This document shows positions 1-11,459 of a stretch of DNA of 64,000 bases, in pieces. The stretch comes from Bombardia bombarda (lineage: Eukaryota; Ascomycota; Sordariomycetes; Sordariales; Lasiosphaeriaceae), in assembly GCA_030512295.1 (NCBI GenBank), contig JAULSR010000002.1, positions 806,001 to 870,000 of the forward strand, written 5' to 3'. Numbering within the stretch: position 1 is the stretch's first letter; each line of letters opens with the position of its first letter. The notes below the pieces were generated by a model that was not told where the DNA came from, did not search any database, and saw nothing but the letters and a program-made list of their open reading frames with translations. The position numbers and the translations under genes are program-made.

Positions 1-67
1 ATAAAATGTTTGTCATCTGCAGAGTGATATGAACAATACGGACCGCCGAAGAAGATTTGAAGTAACA

Positions 68-3000
68 TCAGCTACTACCCAATATCCCAAAGAAAATGAC
101 TGAGAAAATAAGGCCTGTGATTAAAAGAAGTCAGACAGGTTTTGTGACGTAGCATTCCAACGAGGGGGGCAGTCTTACCAAGAAACGGCGCCAAAAATGT
201 ATGCCATTCCCATATATCCCAACGTGCTGCTAGTATTGACTGGACCATTGATTTTGATTCTTGCTTCCCATCCTCCGCTTCTTGCTCTAAATTTTGGCTT
301 GAACGCAACGGGATTGACAATTGGCTTCTCTGAACAGCGGAGGGCGTGTCATCAGTGGGATCCGGTAGTGGCCTTTTGTGAGCCTCATCGAGACGAGGGG
401 TTATAGCGGTAAAATGTTCTAAAGCACCATCATAGGTGGCATTAACTATAATCTCATCGGACTGCTCCGATAGCTGATTGATTGTAAGGTCTCTACCCGT
501 CTCTGTCTCTTCAGTTTTGGATCCCTTGTCGTATTTAAAATCCATAACTTGGTTTTTGTCTGCAAGTGATAGTCTTAGCTTGGACGACTCATCTTTCTGG
601 GCCATGCTCTCATTAATAAGTAGCTTCAACGTGTCCCTGTTCTCGAGCCCCCAAAACTCCACGAGTTCTCTTAGTGCTACAGGTCTGGGATAAGCCTTGA
701 GAATGAACTGGACATTCGCATCTGGGTTGTCAGAAGGGACAATTTCCTGAACACCACCACATTTGATGTAATAACCCTCAACTGACTCCGCGTACGTCGG
801 AACTGCGCTCAGGTAAACCTCAATAGTTGGCAGGGCACCAGATTGAAGAAAGCTTGCCAAAATCTTGCCAAAATCTCTTTTGTGACTTTGATCAAACTTG
901 GAGAATTTGAGAATCGCCACAATAATGGCACTGGACCAGACGAGAGAGAATGTCTGCTTGCTGTAATGTGCGTAGTCTTGAAAAGGCTGTGCGTCGCGAG
1001 CTCGACTGAAAATCTCGACAATACAATGCAAGCATTCGAAAAGTTCCAGTGAAACACCACCAATGAGCGCTTCCACCAGGCTGATGAAACTGATAAAATC
1101 TCTGAACAAAGTTGGATCGTTTTCCATACTCCATGAGATATACTTAGTATATCCGTGAATAGCAGACATATGATGAACCGAAAAATAGTCCGACGATTTT
1201 TCCTGGAGTGAGTCTGACTGCGGTCTTGAAATGATAGCCCTGTTGGATTGCGAGGTGAATACACGGAAACCAATTGAATCGTTAAAATTGCGCCATTGGA
1301 GATCCAGACGCTGCAATAGATGCATATTATCATCTATTGAAGGCATCTTGCCGTCCCCAAGCAAGCGCATTATGCCGTTGATATCCGATTTAAGCAATGT
1401 TACAAGAGACTGCACTTCTGATTCTAGGGGAAGGGTCTTCCCTTTAAGCAGGTGGCGCATCGTGCTCAGTTCAACAACCAGAGTTTTGCAGATTGCTTCA
1501 GTAGCATCAAACCCCTGAAATTCGTACCCCATGCGTTCCAAAGCGTCGTGGCTGGAGAGAAAGTCATACACTGATCGGTGGGTGAGTCCGACAAATGACC
1601 GCATTGACGTAGGAAACGGTCGGCTGATCATAGGGTCGGAATTGCGTGCATATTTGGTATGGACTTCAAGTAACCCTTTGCATTGGCCCCTTAGCCTATC
1701 AGAAGCACGTTCTTCCAGGCTGGGTGCCTCAGCCCGTATAGTTTCTGGATCAGGAAAGATGGCGGTTTCGTTATCCAGATCCTCCAAAAAGCTGTATCTG
1801 AGCAGTGACATGTGTTCACTTGCTTTCAGGCGACTGAGCTCCATAGCAACAGACAACATCCGATACGCTGCCTTGCGGTCTGAGCGTCGGATCGATTGGA
1901 GCAGATGTTCATAAAGGGGTTCGATTTCTTCGGGGATCTCGTCCAGCTTGCGCAATAGATCATTGAGACGATCGCGATTGCGGCATCCTTCTTGCATCGC
2001 CTTCAGTACCAGTGCAACCCAGAGAAATATCCCGTTGGCCTTTCTCACAATCTCTTTCGCAAGCATGCCCTGCGCTTTGTCTCTCAATGGCCCTGGCGGT
2101 GTGTCGTATATCTCATATGCACTCAATCGATCCTTTACGACGTGTTCAATGTCGTTACGCGTTAAATCTTGAAGTTTCATCCTTTGCGTGGGTGGAAATG
2201 CTCTGTAAAAGACGGGAAGCTCTCTGCTCGATACACACAGCTTCACTATATCTAGAGCATCGTCGGCCCATGACGAGACCAGTCTTAACATGTCCTCGTA
2301 ATATAACTCCCGAGTCTCCTCAAACTCGTCAAGTCCATCTATGAAAATGCACAGCTTATGAGTTTTGTGCACTTTTAGTATTTCCATCATGCGCGAGACC
2401 CCGTCTTGGATGTCGTTTTTTGAGAATGTTAATCCTGTCGTCCCTGTAGTGGCGAGCCTCCAAGTCCCATGCAGATCTCTGGACATGATGGACTCCCAAT
2501 GTCTGGGTAAAATTGATGGCAAGTAGTCTGGGAGGTTCCAGAGACATTGGCAAAGAAGAGAACGAAGCAACCCGTCGAGTGACTTTTGCATGTCGGTCCC
2601 GGTTCTCCAAAAAAAGAAGTTGAGTGATACGAGAGTTTTTGTACCCGCCCAGGCAGTCAGTTTCTTGTGTGCTATGCGATGTTCACAGAGAAACTTCATC
2701 AGAGTCGACTTTCCGGATCCAAGTTTACCAGCAACATGGAAAACACCTGATCCATGCTCCAGCCAGTCGACAAACGATACCGCGCTAGACTGACCAGAAG
2801 TAACGGGTTCCGAGGCATCATCAAATATCCATTGAAATGTTCTGGCATGAGCATATGATACGTGGTGGTATCTTGAATGCATCTCGGGAAAGGCTAGCGC
2901 TGCTAGTATAGTTTTCCTTGCCCAGGCTTGGAGCGACTCTTGTGGAATTCTCTGGAGCTCTCGAAGCTCCTCTGCAAGTCCTAAGGGAACCCCTTCGGCG

Positions 3001-3596
3001 TTTGCTAGCAAGCTGATATCATCGACGGCTGATTGGAGTAGGGTTATGCTTTGCTCTGTTCGCTTTGCTGCGCGAGCCTGATCTTCTAGGAGACTCCTGA
3101 TTTTGGCCCTGATGACGTGTTGTTAGGTCCTGTTGCTCACGACCGGATGGGAGATATTTGGCGCTAACCTATCGAGGCCCTCCAACTGCAGTTCCAACTG
3201 CCTCCTACAGTCCTCCAGACGTGATCTCAACCTCAACCGATCATTTTTAAACCAGATATGCTTCACCGCTGCAGACGCCGTGCTTATCTTGGATCCTGGG
3301 CGGTTGGGCTGAATCTCGGCGAGTGCCGCGAGAATCTCATCACAAATTGCACTGCATTCAGAGGCCAGAATGATTATCCCACGTTCCTCTGGCGTTGGGT
3401 TCGGATGGGCGTTGGCGCGGGAAAACGTGGATGACCAATCTTTGGCTTCCTTGACGACAACATGCAGGCTCTTGTTTTCGTCGGACAGCCCCTTGGCTGA
3501 TCGGCCAATTTCGCCAGCTGTGGCGACTATCTTCACTCCAAAATCGATAAACGTTAGGATCGAGGATGCAAGACTGATTGCCGAGAGGGGATCCAT
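68..3596 (-). CDS. NACHT-domain STAND (NLR-like) receptor
   Basis: Predicted cytosolic signalling NTPase of the fungal NLR-like class. Proposed exons are 3596-3141, 3077-179 and 114-68, giving about 1133 residues. The N-terminus starts MDPLSAISLASSILTFIDFG, typical of the fungal STAND N-terminal domain. A NACHT domain follows, with P-loop GKLGSGKST near residue 269 and Walker B LCIFIDGLDEFEE near 395. The C-terminal half has no repeats that I recognise. Intron 1 (63 bp, GTGAGC donor) keeps the frame and removes an in-frame stop. The last intron (64 bp, GTAAGA donor, CTGAC branch point) would replace a polar unspliced tail with a hydrophobic end, FLGLIFSVIFFGILGSS. Such proteins act in heterokaryon incompatibility or non-self recognition in fungi; that role here is inference. 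The domain call is secure, the last exon less so. Confidence 0.85.
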
Positions 3597-4187
3597 TGTA
3601 CGCCGCAATGTGTAGGTAGCGTGGATGAATCGAAGACCCCCAGGAAAGAGCTGCCAGGAGAACAAGCAGGCTGGAACAACCGCTGGACTCGGGGGAGGGG
3701 GAGGGGCTGCTTCAATATTGATGTACGTCCGCTGAGCCACAATTTCGAGCGCGCGGATAAGGCAGTGACGAGAACCGCCCACACCACCCATCTGCAGTGC
3801 TATCATTATCGACCAGTGGCAGATGCAGCTGCTGCCTTACAGTTCTCCTACTGACCTGCTTGGTAGTCATTTGCGTAACCAGAGATGTGCATAACTTTGG
3901 GGATCGGGCGGTCAGGGACCAGTAGATCGAAGTGAATAACATTGTATTGTAGCTCCCAAGGCAGCCGGTCTTCCTGGACTCTGGAATGGGTGTATGAGGA
4001 ACAGCTTTAGGGTTGGCCTGAACCCGCTCATGTCGCCCACCCCTTCAGGCTCCAATACCATGGTTGATGCTAAAGCTGACCAAGTTAAGCGAGAGGACAT
4101 GCAGCGAATCCATGCCGAGTTCTATGCCGCCTCGCTGCACATGTCGATCTCCAATTCCAGAGCCTCGGCGTTTCATAAAACTCGGAT
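3597..4187. other. Intergenic region upstream of the NACHT gene
   Basis: This stretch holds the 5' flank of the STAND gene and the 3' flank of the small secreted-peptide gene. Short open frames are present on both strands, but none shows a recognisable domain or a supported start. I see no RNA gene or repeat. Confidence 0.5.
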
Positions 4188-4489
4188 TCAATGCGATGGT
4201 GTGCACAGCGCCTCGCCGTCGTAGGTCCCGCAGCGCATACCGGGGCAACAATCGCCATCCACCCGACATGTGGTCAAGACGTTGTGGCACGCCTATTTGT
4301 ACCATGTCCGTTCAGCATTTACTTGAGGGTAATTACGGCTGCGAGTTGAGCTGCGCACCCTAAGGTATCTCGGGGGAAACGTACATCGCGGCCGTAATAA
4401 TACTCGCGGACACTGATCTGAGATAGAGGCGCCGGGATGGCCATGCTGGCAACCAGGCCCAAGTAGGAAAGGAGGACGAAGGACTTCAT
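4188..4489 (-). CDS. Small secreted cysteine-rich peptide with inhibitor-cystine-knot (knottin) spacing
   Basis: Two-exon model: 4489-4337 and 4292-4188, joined in phase 0 across a 44-bp intron (donor GTAATT, acceptor AAATAG), giving 85 residues. Exon 1 begins MKSFVLLSYLGLVASMAIPA, a clear secretion signal, followed by a short propeptide-like stretch. Exon 2 carries the Cys pattern C-X6-C-X5-CC-X4-C-X8-C including DCCPGMRC, which is the six-cysteine order of inhibitor cystine knots. One further Cys lies in exon 1. Small secreted knottins are known among fungal effectors (Avr9 of Cladosporium fulvum has this fold), but target and activity are unknown here. The intron is short, so the join is the main uncertainty; without it the protein would end after 56 residues and lose all six knot cysteines. 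Confidence 0.6.
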
Positions 4490-5133
4490 GTCGATGCTCA
4501 AATATGGAGGGGGCGGGGCGAGTGAGCAGAGCGACAATCCTACCAGAGGATTGAAGTGTTGAATTGGACCGGCCTGGGAGAAGAAGAAAGAAGGCACGCA
4601 CGATGCTTTGGGACGAAGCTACCAAGATTTGGGTTCCTTTTACTTTATTAGCATTTTGGTTTCCCATCTTGGAGGGCAGGAAGTACCGGTTCGAAACGCC
4701 AAGTACTAACCGGCGATTTATCGTCAAACAGTTGCAAGTGGGTCACTATTGGCAAGCCTGGTCAGGGTTAGTTAATAGAGGGAAGTGGGCAGCGGCTCCA
4801 CACGCTGCTCTACATCACTAACAACATCTGCAGCAGGCTACTGCAAGATCTGTTAACAATATGGGGATGCTACACCCTTTTCTCCGCAAAGCGTGCAACC
4901 AAACGGTTTCAGCTATCGACAACAATTGCAAGCGCTGGTCTTTCTCTGAGTTCATCTCTCGAGCCGAATGGAAAGTGCACGCGAGCCCCCACACGGGTGC
5001 AGTACTCGGCAGATAATCATGGGAAGCTTGTCGGAAGGCTTAACAGCACCTTCCTCTCATTCAACCTGGCAACACCTAATCTATATCTCGGCTTCCTATA
5101 GCAACCCCTTCCTCCGATCTTCCACCCCACACC
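4490..5133. other. Intergenic region, no gene seen
   Basis: This is the upstream flank of the secreted-peptide gene and the 3' flank of the GH16 gene. Open frames here are short and lack any domain. No RNA gene or repeat was seen. Confidence 0.5.
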
Positions 5134-6075
5134 TCAAGTGCTAAAGACAGCCACATAGCGAACCTCGAGCGCCGCTTCCACTCCCCCCCTCGTCTGACTG
5201 TTCGGCGTGCCCACCCGCGCATCATTCCACACATTGTTGGGAAAGTCCCCGCCGACCGCCAGATTCAGTATCAAGAACTTTGGCCTGCGCGTCACCGCCG
5301 TCCACGCCCTCTCGTCGTTGACGCGCCAGCCATCGACGCTCGCCGTCTGCCGGCCGTCCACAAACCACGTCAGCCTCTCCCCGCGCCAGTCCCCACCCCC
5401 CGCGGCCCGATCAATCTCGACAGCGATAGTGTGAAACTCGCCCCGGGAGAGCGGCGTCATGGTGCCGATGCCTTCGAACTCGTTGCACGGCCCGCCGGGC
5501 GCGGTGCCGCAGTGCAGCGTCTGCCACACCGACGCCGCCCCGTTGATGCTCTCGCCAATGTCCACCTCGCCCGCCGCCGGCCACTGGTCGTAGCGCCCGC
5601 GGAAGTCGGAGCCGAGCGACCAGAAAGACGGCCACAGGCCCATCTGCGTGGCGGCGGACGCGGGGGAGAACTTGAGGGAGGCTTCGACGCGCAGCTTGCC
5701 GTTGGCGGGGCAGGCAAAGTCGTTGGCTGCTGTGCTCTCGATACGGGCTGATGTCCAACGGCCATTGCTGTAGATTGGCGTGATGCGCAGTGTGCCTGAG
5801 GGGGTGATGATGAGGTTGTCGCGCGAGTTGGTATATGTTTGCACTTCGCGCGTGCCCCAGTTTGCTGGACCGCCGGGGTAGCTGGTTCCTGTCTGTATCG
5901 TCCATTTTGATGAGGATGGCTGGGAACCGGCTGCGAGGGCTGAAAAGTCGTCGTGGAAGAGAGTCCGAGAGAAGCCAGCGGGAATTGAGACGAAGCGTTG
6001 AGTCAGAATGGGCTTTGTGGTGGCTTCGTTGATGAGAGCTGTCACCAGCAGAGACAAGAGGAAGCCGCCCATCAC
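5134..6075 (-). CDS. Secreted GH16 endo-beta-glucanase-like glycosidase
   Basis: Single-exon gene, 313 residues. A hydrophobic N-terminus (MMGGFLLSLLVTALI) indicates secretion. The GH16 fold is supported by HDDFS and SSSKWTIQTG near residues 41-62, NWGTREVQTYT near 72, WPSFWSLGSDFRG near 148, and the catalytic signature GEVDIGESING with nucleophile Glu170, assisting Asp172 and acid/base Glu175. The family hydrolyses or remodels beta-1,3(4)-glucans, of fungal walls, algae or plants; the precise substrate cannot be read from sequence. Length fits a catalytic domain alone, with no CBM or GPI-type tail. A TATA-like element lies about 135 bp upstream of the start. Confidence 0.92.
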   Translation of the reverse strand: MMGGFLLSLLVTALINEATTKPILTQRFVSIPAGFSRTLFHDDFSALAAGSQPSSSKWTIQTGTSYPGGPANWGTREVQTYTNSRDNLIITPSGTLRITPIYSNGRWTSARIESTAANDFACPANGKLRVEASLKFSPASAATQMGLWPSFWSLGSDFRGRYDQWPAAGEVDIGESINGAASVWQTLHCGTAPGGPCNEFEGIGTMTPLSRGEFHTIAVEIDRAAGGGDWRGERLTWFVDGRQTASVDGWRVNDERAWTAVTRRPKFLILNLAVGGDFPNNVWNDARVGTPNSQTRGGVEAALEVRYVAVFST

Positions 6076-6208
6076 GACGGATAGGGACAGGCTTGTCGTA
6101 ACAATACTGGATGTGATGATAATTGCGATAACGGTTGATGTTTAGCTGACAAAAGGAATAAGGAAGACACACTGGAATTCTTAGAATGCAGCGAGACGCC
6201 TGGCTGGC

Positions 6209-6216
6209 TTTATATA
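6209..6216 (-). promoter_or_regulatory. TATA-like box of the GH16 gene
   Basis: On the minus strand the sequence reads TATATAAA, about 135 bp upstream of the GH16 start codon and in the correct orientation. The assignment rests on motif and distance only. Confidence 0.4.
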
Positions 6217-6656
6217 ATGCTCCTTCCCCTACATTCTCTCGAATCCGACGATAAACATCGTCTGGCAAGAGCAGGCGAAACCTGCGACAGGCACCATCTC
6301 CGCGGCCCACGTTTTCGGCACATTATTACCCTTAGTATGGACAATTTAGACGACCCGGTTTCCGTGTCTACCGGTTGTTGTGAGGCTGCACGGAAGAATG
6401 GCCCCGCTCCTGTGGCATTCCACATGCCGTGTTTCTGATGCTACACCCGGGTCGACGACTCGCTTGGCAATTGTATATGCCGTGCATGTTAATACCGATA
6501 CACCTGAACATTCAGTATACTGTCTATCTATTGTACAAGTCTGAAACGACCACCTAGTACCGGCCTAGATACACTGCTGCCACATTTATCCAACCAACTT
6601 CATCACCATTCTCTTTCATTTATAACAGTGCAACTCATGCCATAGACGTTCCACGG

Positions 6657-7878
6657 TCAGACCGCACCTCCCACGGCATCCTGGCGCCTCTTGGACGCAC
6701 CGTCGAACCCATTCTCCTCCCAAAACGGCCTAGCATCATCCCCTTTGCCACTGCCACTGCCATCCCCAAACCACCCAAACGGATCCAACGCCGTCATGGC
6801 ATACGACCGCTTGTCCTTCCACCCCGGGCCCGTCAGCTCCGTGGCCCCGTCCTGCGCCAGATACACCCGATAGTCCTCTGGCAGATAGCGTCTCGGATGT
6901 CGCACATTCCACAGCACCGAGTTGGCCAGCATGAAGACCGCCTCAAACACGTAAAAGAACCACTCGTACCTTATCACCGGGCTGAGCATCATCGGATCGA
7001 GTCTTCCGCCGCCTTCTGCATGCGAACGTACCACGTTGCTGCCGAAATACTCGACGGTGCGGTATATTGTGCGTCCGAGGATGATCAAGGTGCTAAGGTA
7101 GAGCGTGAGGAGCGGGGCGTGGACGCGGCGGGAGGTGATGCCGGCGCGGACGCAGCGGGCGTGGAAGGTGCCTGCGAGGAGGAAGAAGAAGAGCATGACG
7201 ACGAGCTGGAGGACGAGGGAGGCCTTGAGGAGGGCGTCGCCCAGGGTGATGAGGCGGGCCGGGAGGGAGGTGTTGGCGACGTAGGATACGCCGATGGCGC
7301 TGAGGACTTCGACGAGGGAGGAGAGGGTGCCGAAGGTGGTGAGGACGCGGCCGGGGTGGATGGGGGCGAGGTAGGGGATGTAGTAGAGGATGCGGCCGAG
7401 GATGTGGTAGTTTGCTAGTTCGAGGAGGGGGCTGGAGGGGTGTTAGTGTTGGAATTGGGGGTGGATGGTTGATGAAGGGGAGAAACGTACGGAGACATGT
7501 AGATGAGAAAGGTGCTGGCGATGTAGACGTTGAGGTTCTCGTAGTGGAAGGCGCCATACTCGCGGACGGCGAATCCGGCGGTGAATAACAGGCAGCAGAT
7601 TGGGAGGAGGGCGGTCACTTTGAAGCATTTGTAGTGGCTTGTGGGCAAGATGAGTTAGTGTCTGGTGGTCGCTACAGTGATAGAGCAACAAGATGACCTA
7701 CATGCACTGCCAGAGGTGATACGCTCCGCTGGTTGCAAAAGCAATGGTAAAAAAGACGGGCGCCCCCTTGTTGGGAGCATAGAAGAATACGCTCCCGCCA
7801 ACTGTAGCAGATTGCTGTCAGTGAGAGATGCGAAGGCATGTTTTCCCTGATTTTCTTACCTGGCCTGCCATCCGACAT
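6657..7878 (-). CDS. RTA1-like seven-helix membrane protein
   Basis: Four exons (7878-7860, 7801-7702, 7637-7491, 7431-6657) with introns of 58, 64 and 59 bp give 346 residues. The first exon codes only MSDGRP plus one base. The second reads into FFYAPNKGAPVFF and continues across the splice to WQCIHYKCFKVT, both typical of the RTA1 family. Later exons carry the remaining membrane segments (for example HILGRILYYIPYLAPIHP) and a hydrophilic tail. RTA1 relatives such as yeast RSB1 and RTA1 are linked to lipid (sphingoid base) translocation and resistance to membrane-active compounds; the substrate here is unknown. The gene is divergent from a Zn2Cys6 regulator, a common arrangement for a regulator and its target. 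Confidence 0.88.
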
Positions 7879-8672
7879 TTTGGGGGGTTTAATGAGGCTA
7901 TGGAAGGTCGCGTCGGTTGTTGACTTGTTGGGCGTGAATGATGATATGAATTATGATACAACAAACAAACGGTATTGACTGAACTTGTTGAAACAGCAGT
8001 ACAAATCTAAAGAAGAATCTAAATTATCTGCCATATCAAATGTGTTTTCTTTCTTGTCATACTGTGAATACTTTATATCAAATGGCCGTCCCTGTCTCAC
8101 GGGCATCGTGGCGATGATGCACCTAACCCCTTTTGGCATTTAGATGTTCTTTGTACTTGGTATGTGGTGTTTCTGACCTCCAATCCTTTTCTGTGACTAA
8201 TCCGGCCCCTTGTTCTAGCGGGGCTGAGCCAGCAGCGCCTTCCTTCGGTGAAAGATCGAAGATCGCTTTGCAGGACTTGACCCACAAATGTGAGACTCAA
8301 GTTATTGTACTAACAGCTGTCGCAAATATATAGCGCAAGAGATGTTATTCAGCTCGCTGCATGTTTTATCCTGATCGGGATAATAAGACGTAAGTTGCCA
8401 AGACCTGGTATTGGTACAACATAGGACGTAATTCGTAAATCCCGATCTCCAAGTCGCTGAGGCTCGGATTTCCCGTCCCGGTCTGTGCTTCATTTTCCCA
8501 AAATTGATTCAGCTTTAATTCATTTTCGTCCACACTTCGTTCGCGCGACACGCTACACACTCGGTTCGGATGGCTGCTCGATTCCCCGCATCGCATGATA
8601 CGTAGTGGTGGACAACGAATGCCAATTGGAGACGTCCATCGTGACAAGGTACCTTGATTATTCCCATTCAAG
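7879..8672. promoter_or_regulatory. Shared divergent intergenic region between RTA1 gene and Zn2Cys6 regulator
   Basis: The 794-bp gap separates two divergent start codons and must hold both promoters. I see no other credible coding frame in it. A bidirectional regulatory role is inferred from the layout alone. Confidence 0.5.
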
Positions 8673-10433
8673 ATGGAGGAGAACGTCCAGGTCAAAGACC
8701 AGCAGTGCTGGGAATGCCGCCGCCGCCGGGTGGTTTGCGACTCGACGCATCCCGTGTGCAGAAAATGCAGTACTGCCGGCATCGTGTGCCCGGGGTATAC
8801 AGACAAGAAGCCGCTAAAGTGGTTGGCACCTGGTCAGGTTGTTTCCCGTGCACAAAAGCAGAGGTGCAGGCGCCCCCGTGTCAAGAGGATCAAGTCGAGA
8901 AAAAGCGAAACCGAATCGAACGATACTAGTAACCCCGATGATGGTGTGCTAGTCTCTGCCGCCTCTACCTCTCCGCGTCTTCCTGCAGTTCAGCTGAGGC
9001 ACGAGTCTGTTGACATTATCGATGCTGCCACTTACTGTACGTTTCATCTATCTTTGCTCGGCATCTATGCCACTGACGCATACTATGCATGTAGACAACG
9101 ACCAGATATACCCACAACACTGCTCTAACCAACTGGAGCCGAGCCCCTTTGTTATAGTCCTACCCGATTTAAGTCTCTTACCCGTAGCTCTTACCCACAC
9201 CTTGGTATCAGTCGCGATAAGCCACAGACTGTTCAAGACTACAGGGGTCGTGGCCAAGGACTCGTCATTGTCCGACCCAGACATGTGGTCACGCCTTTAT
9301 CACCACCGCGATATTGCCATCCGCTCTCTCAACGAGCTTATTGGAAGCGAAAAGACTCGTTGTAGTGATGTAACCATAAGTTGTGTCTACTCGTTTCTCT
9401 TTGCAGTCGTAAGTGTACCGTGGTACCGATTGATGATTTCCCACACACACGTCAAGTACTTCGCTTACAGGGTGATTCCGCAATAGCTGCAACAGTCCAT
9501 GACCCCTCGCTGGCGGCAACATGTCGACGGCTTCGTCAAGATGATTATGCTTCGTGGTGGCTTTGTTGCTCTCTTGCGATCTTCTCCATACATGCAGCTC
9601 CCCGTCCTTGGGTTTTGGGTGTAAGTTCATCCGTTCCACGACAGTCGTAAACCATGAACATATTTGACGATTTACCTAGAGTTGGGGTCTTGGCCAACAC
9701 CACTAGTCCCGCAAACGACCAGATCGAAGTCTGCTTGCAGCCAGACACTGCCCAAGTCCTCCTAAGACTCTATAATAAACTCCACTATCCTTCCATGCAC
9801 TGCCCGACAACGCTATTTGCCGATATTACCGCCATCAATAATCTTCGCCATCAAGCGACCAAACGCTCCCGCGCGGTCACGGTCGTCTCCGACCCCGACA
9901 GTATAGACGAGTTTGAGCCAGATCAGGATCTACTGGACTTGAAATCTCGGGCCAAAACACTGCTCCACCAAATCGAGCGCTTCTCCCCCGACGACTGGGC
10001 AGACACAAAGAACCCATTATTCCCAGAGATCTTCTGCCTGATCGGCCGCATTTTCCACTCCACTGTAGCTCTGTATTGCATTCTGTCCCTTCAGAGCGTC
10101 TCCCTACTCCCGTCGACTACTCCCGAGATTGAGGTCATCCGGGCCAGACACGCACGCATACTGTTTGTGGCGATGGAGAAGGGCCTGGCTGTGCCGCAGG
10201 TTCGGAGCTGCATGACGTGGCCGATGGTCGTAGCGGGCGTGGAAGCTGCACGGGCTGGGGCAGGTGTCAGGACGTTCATTGTGAGGGAGCTGGAGGCAAT
10301 GGGTAGAGAGCAGGGGAGGTCGTCTAGTTTGGTGGCGAAGGGGTTGTTGGAACGGTTTTGGGCTGGTGATGGGAGGGGTGGTAAGGGCAGGTGGGATGAG
10401 TGTTTTGATGTGCCGTATGCGCTTGTTTTGTGA
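8673..10433 (+). CDS. Zn2Cys6 fungal transcription factor
   Basis: Four exons (8673-9036, 9095-9408, 9487-9620, 9680-10433) with introns of 58, 78 and 59 bp give 521 residues. The N-terminal zinc cluster has Cys12, 15, 22, 29, 32 and 39 in the order CX2CX6CX6CX2CX6C, followed by a basic linker. The rest matches the fungal-specific middle region: YYNDQIYP at the first junction, SPFVIVLPDLSLLPVALTHT, then PRWRQHVDGFVKMIMLRGG. The third exon is entered at TAG|CTG because the nearer CAG would shift out of the conserved frame. A nuclear DNA-binding regulator is expected; its likely target is the divergent RTA1 gene, which is inference. Nothing looks damaged. Confidence 0.9.
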
Positions 10434-10777
10434 GGCCGGGTTGAGAGGGACGGTATAGAAGATGTACAAGCAGGGACGTACTTTGAACAATTGGGAAATC
10501 GACAGCATCTATTTGTTAAAACGTAACTATAACTACCCAGGATGCACAATAGACAAGATCCGGAATGTTTGGGTAGGATTTTTATCATGAGTGGGTCGTG
10601 GCAAATAAATACAAAATGGCGCTTGTGCAACCGAAGACAATTATGCAGTCAGGAAGTCGTCCCAAATCAAACCCCTGCAATGTAAACAAAGTGTGTCAAC
10701 TCCTGAAAATGGGCCGCGCACCTGACCAAAACTGTCCCGGATGGAAGCAGCAATACCAACGCAATTCACATCAACCA
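10434..10777. other. Intergenic region before the tRNA, no gene seen
   Basis: This stretch contains the 3' flank of the Zn2Cys6 gene and the 5' flank of the tRNA. No coding frame or repeat is supported. Confidence 0.5.
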
Positions 10778-10889
10778 GGTCGGGTGGCGCAATGGTAGCG
10801 CGTTACTTTCCGGTTAACATGGATAAGTCCTCAATACAACATGAACTCTCTGTTGGTAAAGGTTCTGGGTTCGAGTCCCAGCTCGATCG
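10778..10889 (+). tRNA. tRNA-Arg(CCG) with a 40-nt intron
   Basis: A full cloverleaf can be folded. The acceptor stem GGTCGGG pairs with CTCGATC (two G-U pairs). The D arm has GCGC on both sides of AATGGTA. The anticodon stem TTACT pairs with GGTAA. The T arm is CTGGG-TTCGAGT-CCCAG. The loop reads TTCCGG, placing anticodon CCG at 10810-10812, followed by an intron at 10814-10853 after position 37, the standard site. The internal A box (TGGCGCAATGG) and B box (GGTTCGAGTCC) are both good. The anticodon is the least certain point because the long intron obscures the loop. Confidence 0.85.
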
Positions 10890-10893
10890 ATCA

Positions 10894-10902
10894 TTTTTTT
10901 TT
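10894..10902 (+). terminator. RNA polymerase III termination T-run
   Basis: A run of nine T residues begins four bases after the tRNA 3' end, as expected for a Pol III terminator. Confidence 0.75.
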
Positions 10903-11459
10903 GTTCTGTTTTGCTCCGCTTGTTGAGGTTGTCATATGCTGGGCGTCACTGTCCGAGTCATGTCATGCGTGAATCCACGCAAACAGACAGCAGCCAGCGC
11001 CCAGCACAAGCCCGTACGTACATTGATTTGCTTATTTACGGCGGGTGCATATGTACTTCTCCGTGTTCGTGTGCCATGTGTAATTCGCTTGCTCAGTCCA
11101 AGGGTGATACGACACGGGGAGTAGAACTTGAAGAATGCAGCGCACGTAAGGGAGGGATCACAGTCACCGCATGTGCAGACTCGTCGGTCTGACAGAATAG
11201 CAAGAATTACCACCTGCTTAATATGGCAGGAGCTGTCTAGTGAAGAAGAAACGGCTGCAGTCGACCCTGGTTTCTTTCTATCAACGAAATATCAGTCAAT
11301 AAAGCTTCCAGTAAGGCAGGGTGCAAAATGGAAAAGACACCCATGAATTTCTATCTCCACAATTCTCATGAACTTCTACCTTCACAATTCTACCCACCCT
11401 AGCTGAACAACAAACCAAAAGAGAACCAAAACATAAAATAATACCAAAAAGGAATACAA
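10903..11459. other. Intergenic region, no gene seen
   Basis: Between the tRNA and the 3' end of the GH2 gene I find only short, unsupported open frames. The last 100 bp are A/C-rich and probably the 3' flank of the GH2 gene. Confidence 0.5.

Noticed and set aside
7093..7557. Pro/Arg/His-rich frame over the RTA1 gene
   Set aside because: Out-of-frame shadow of RTA1 exon 4 and intron 3.
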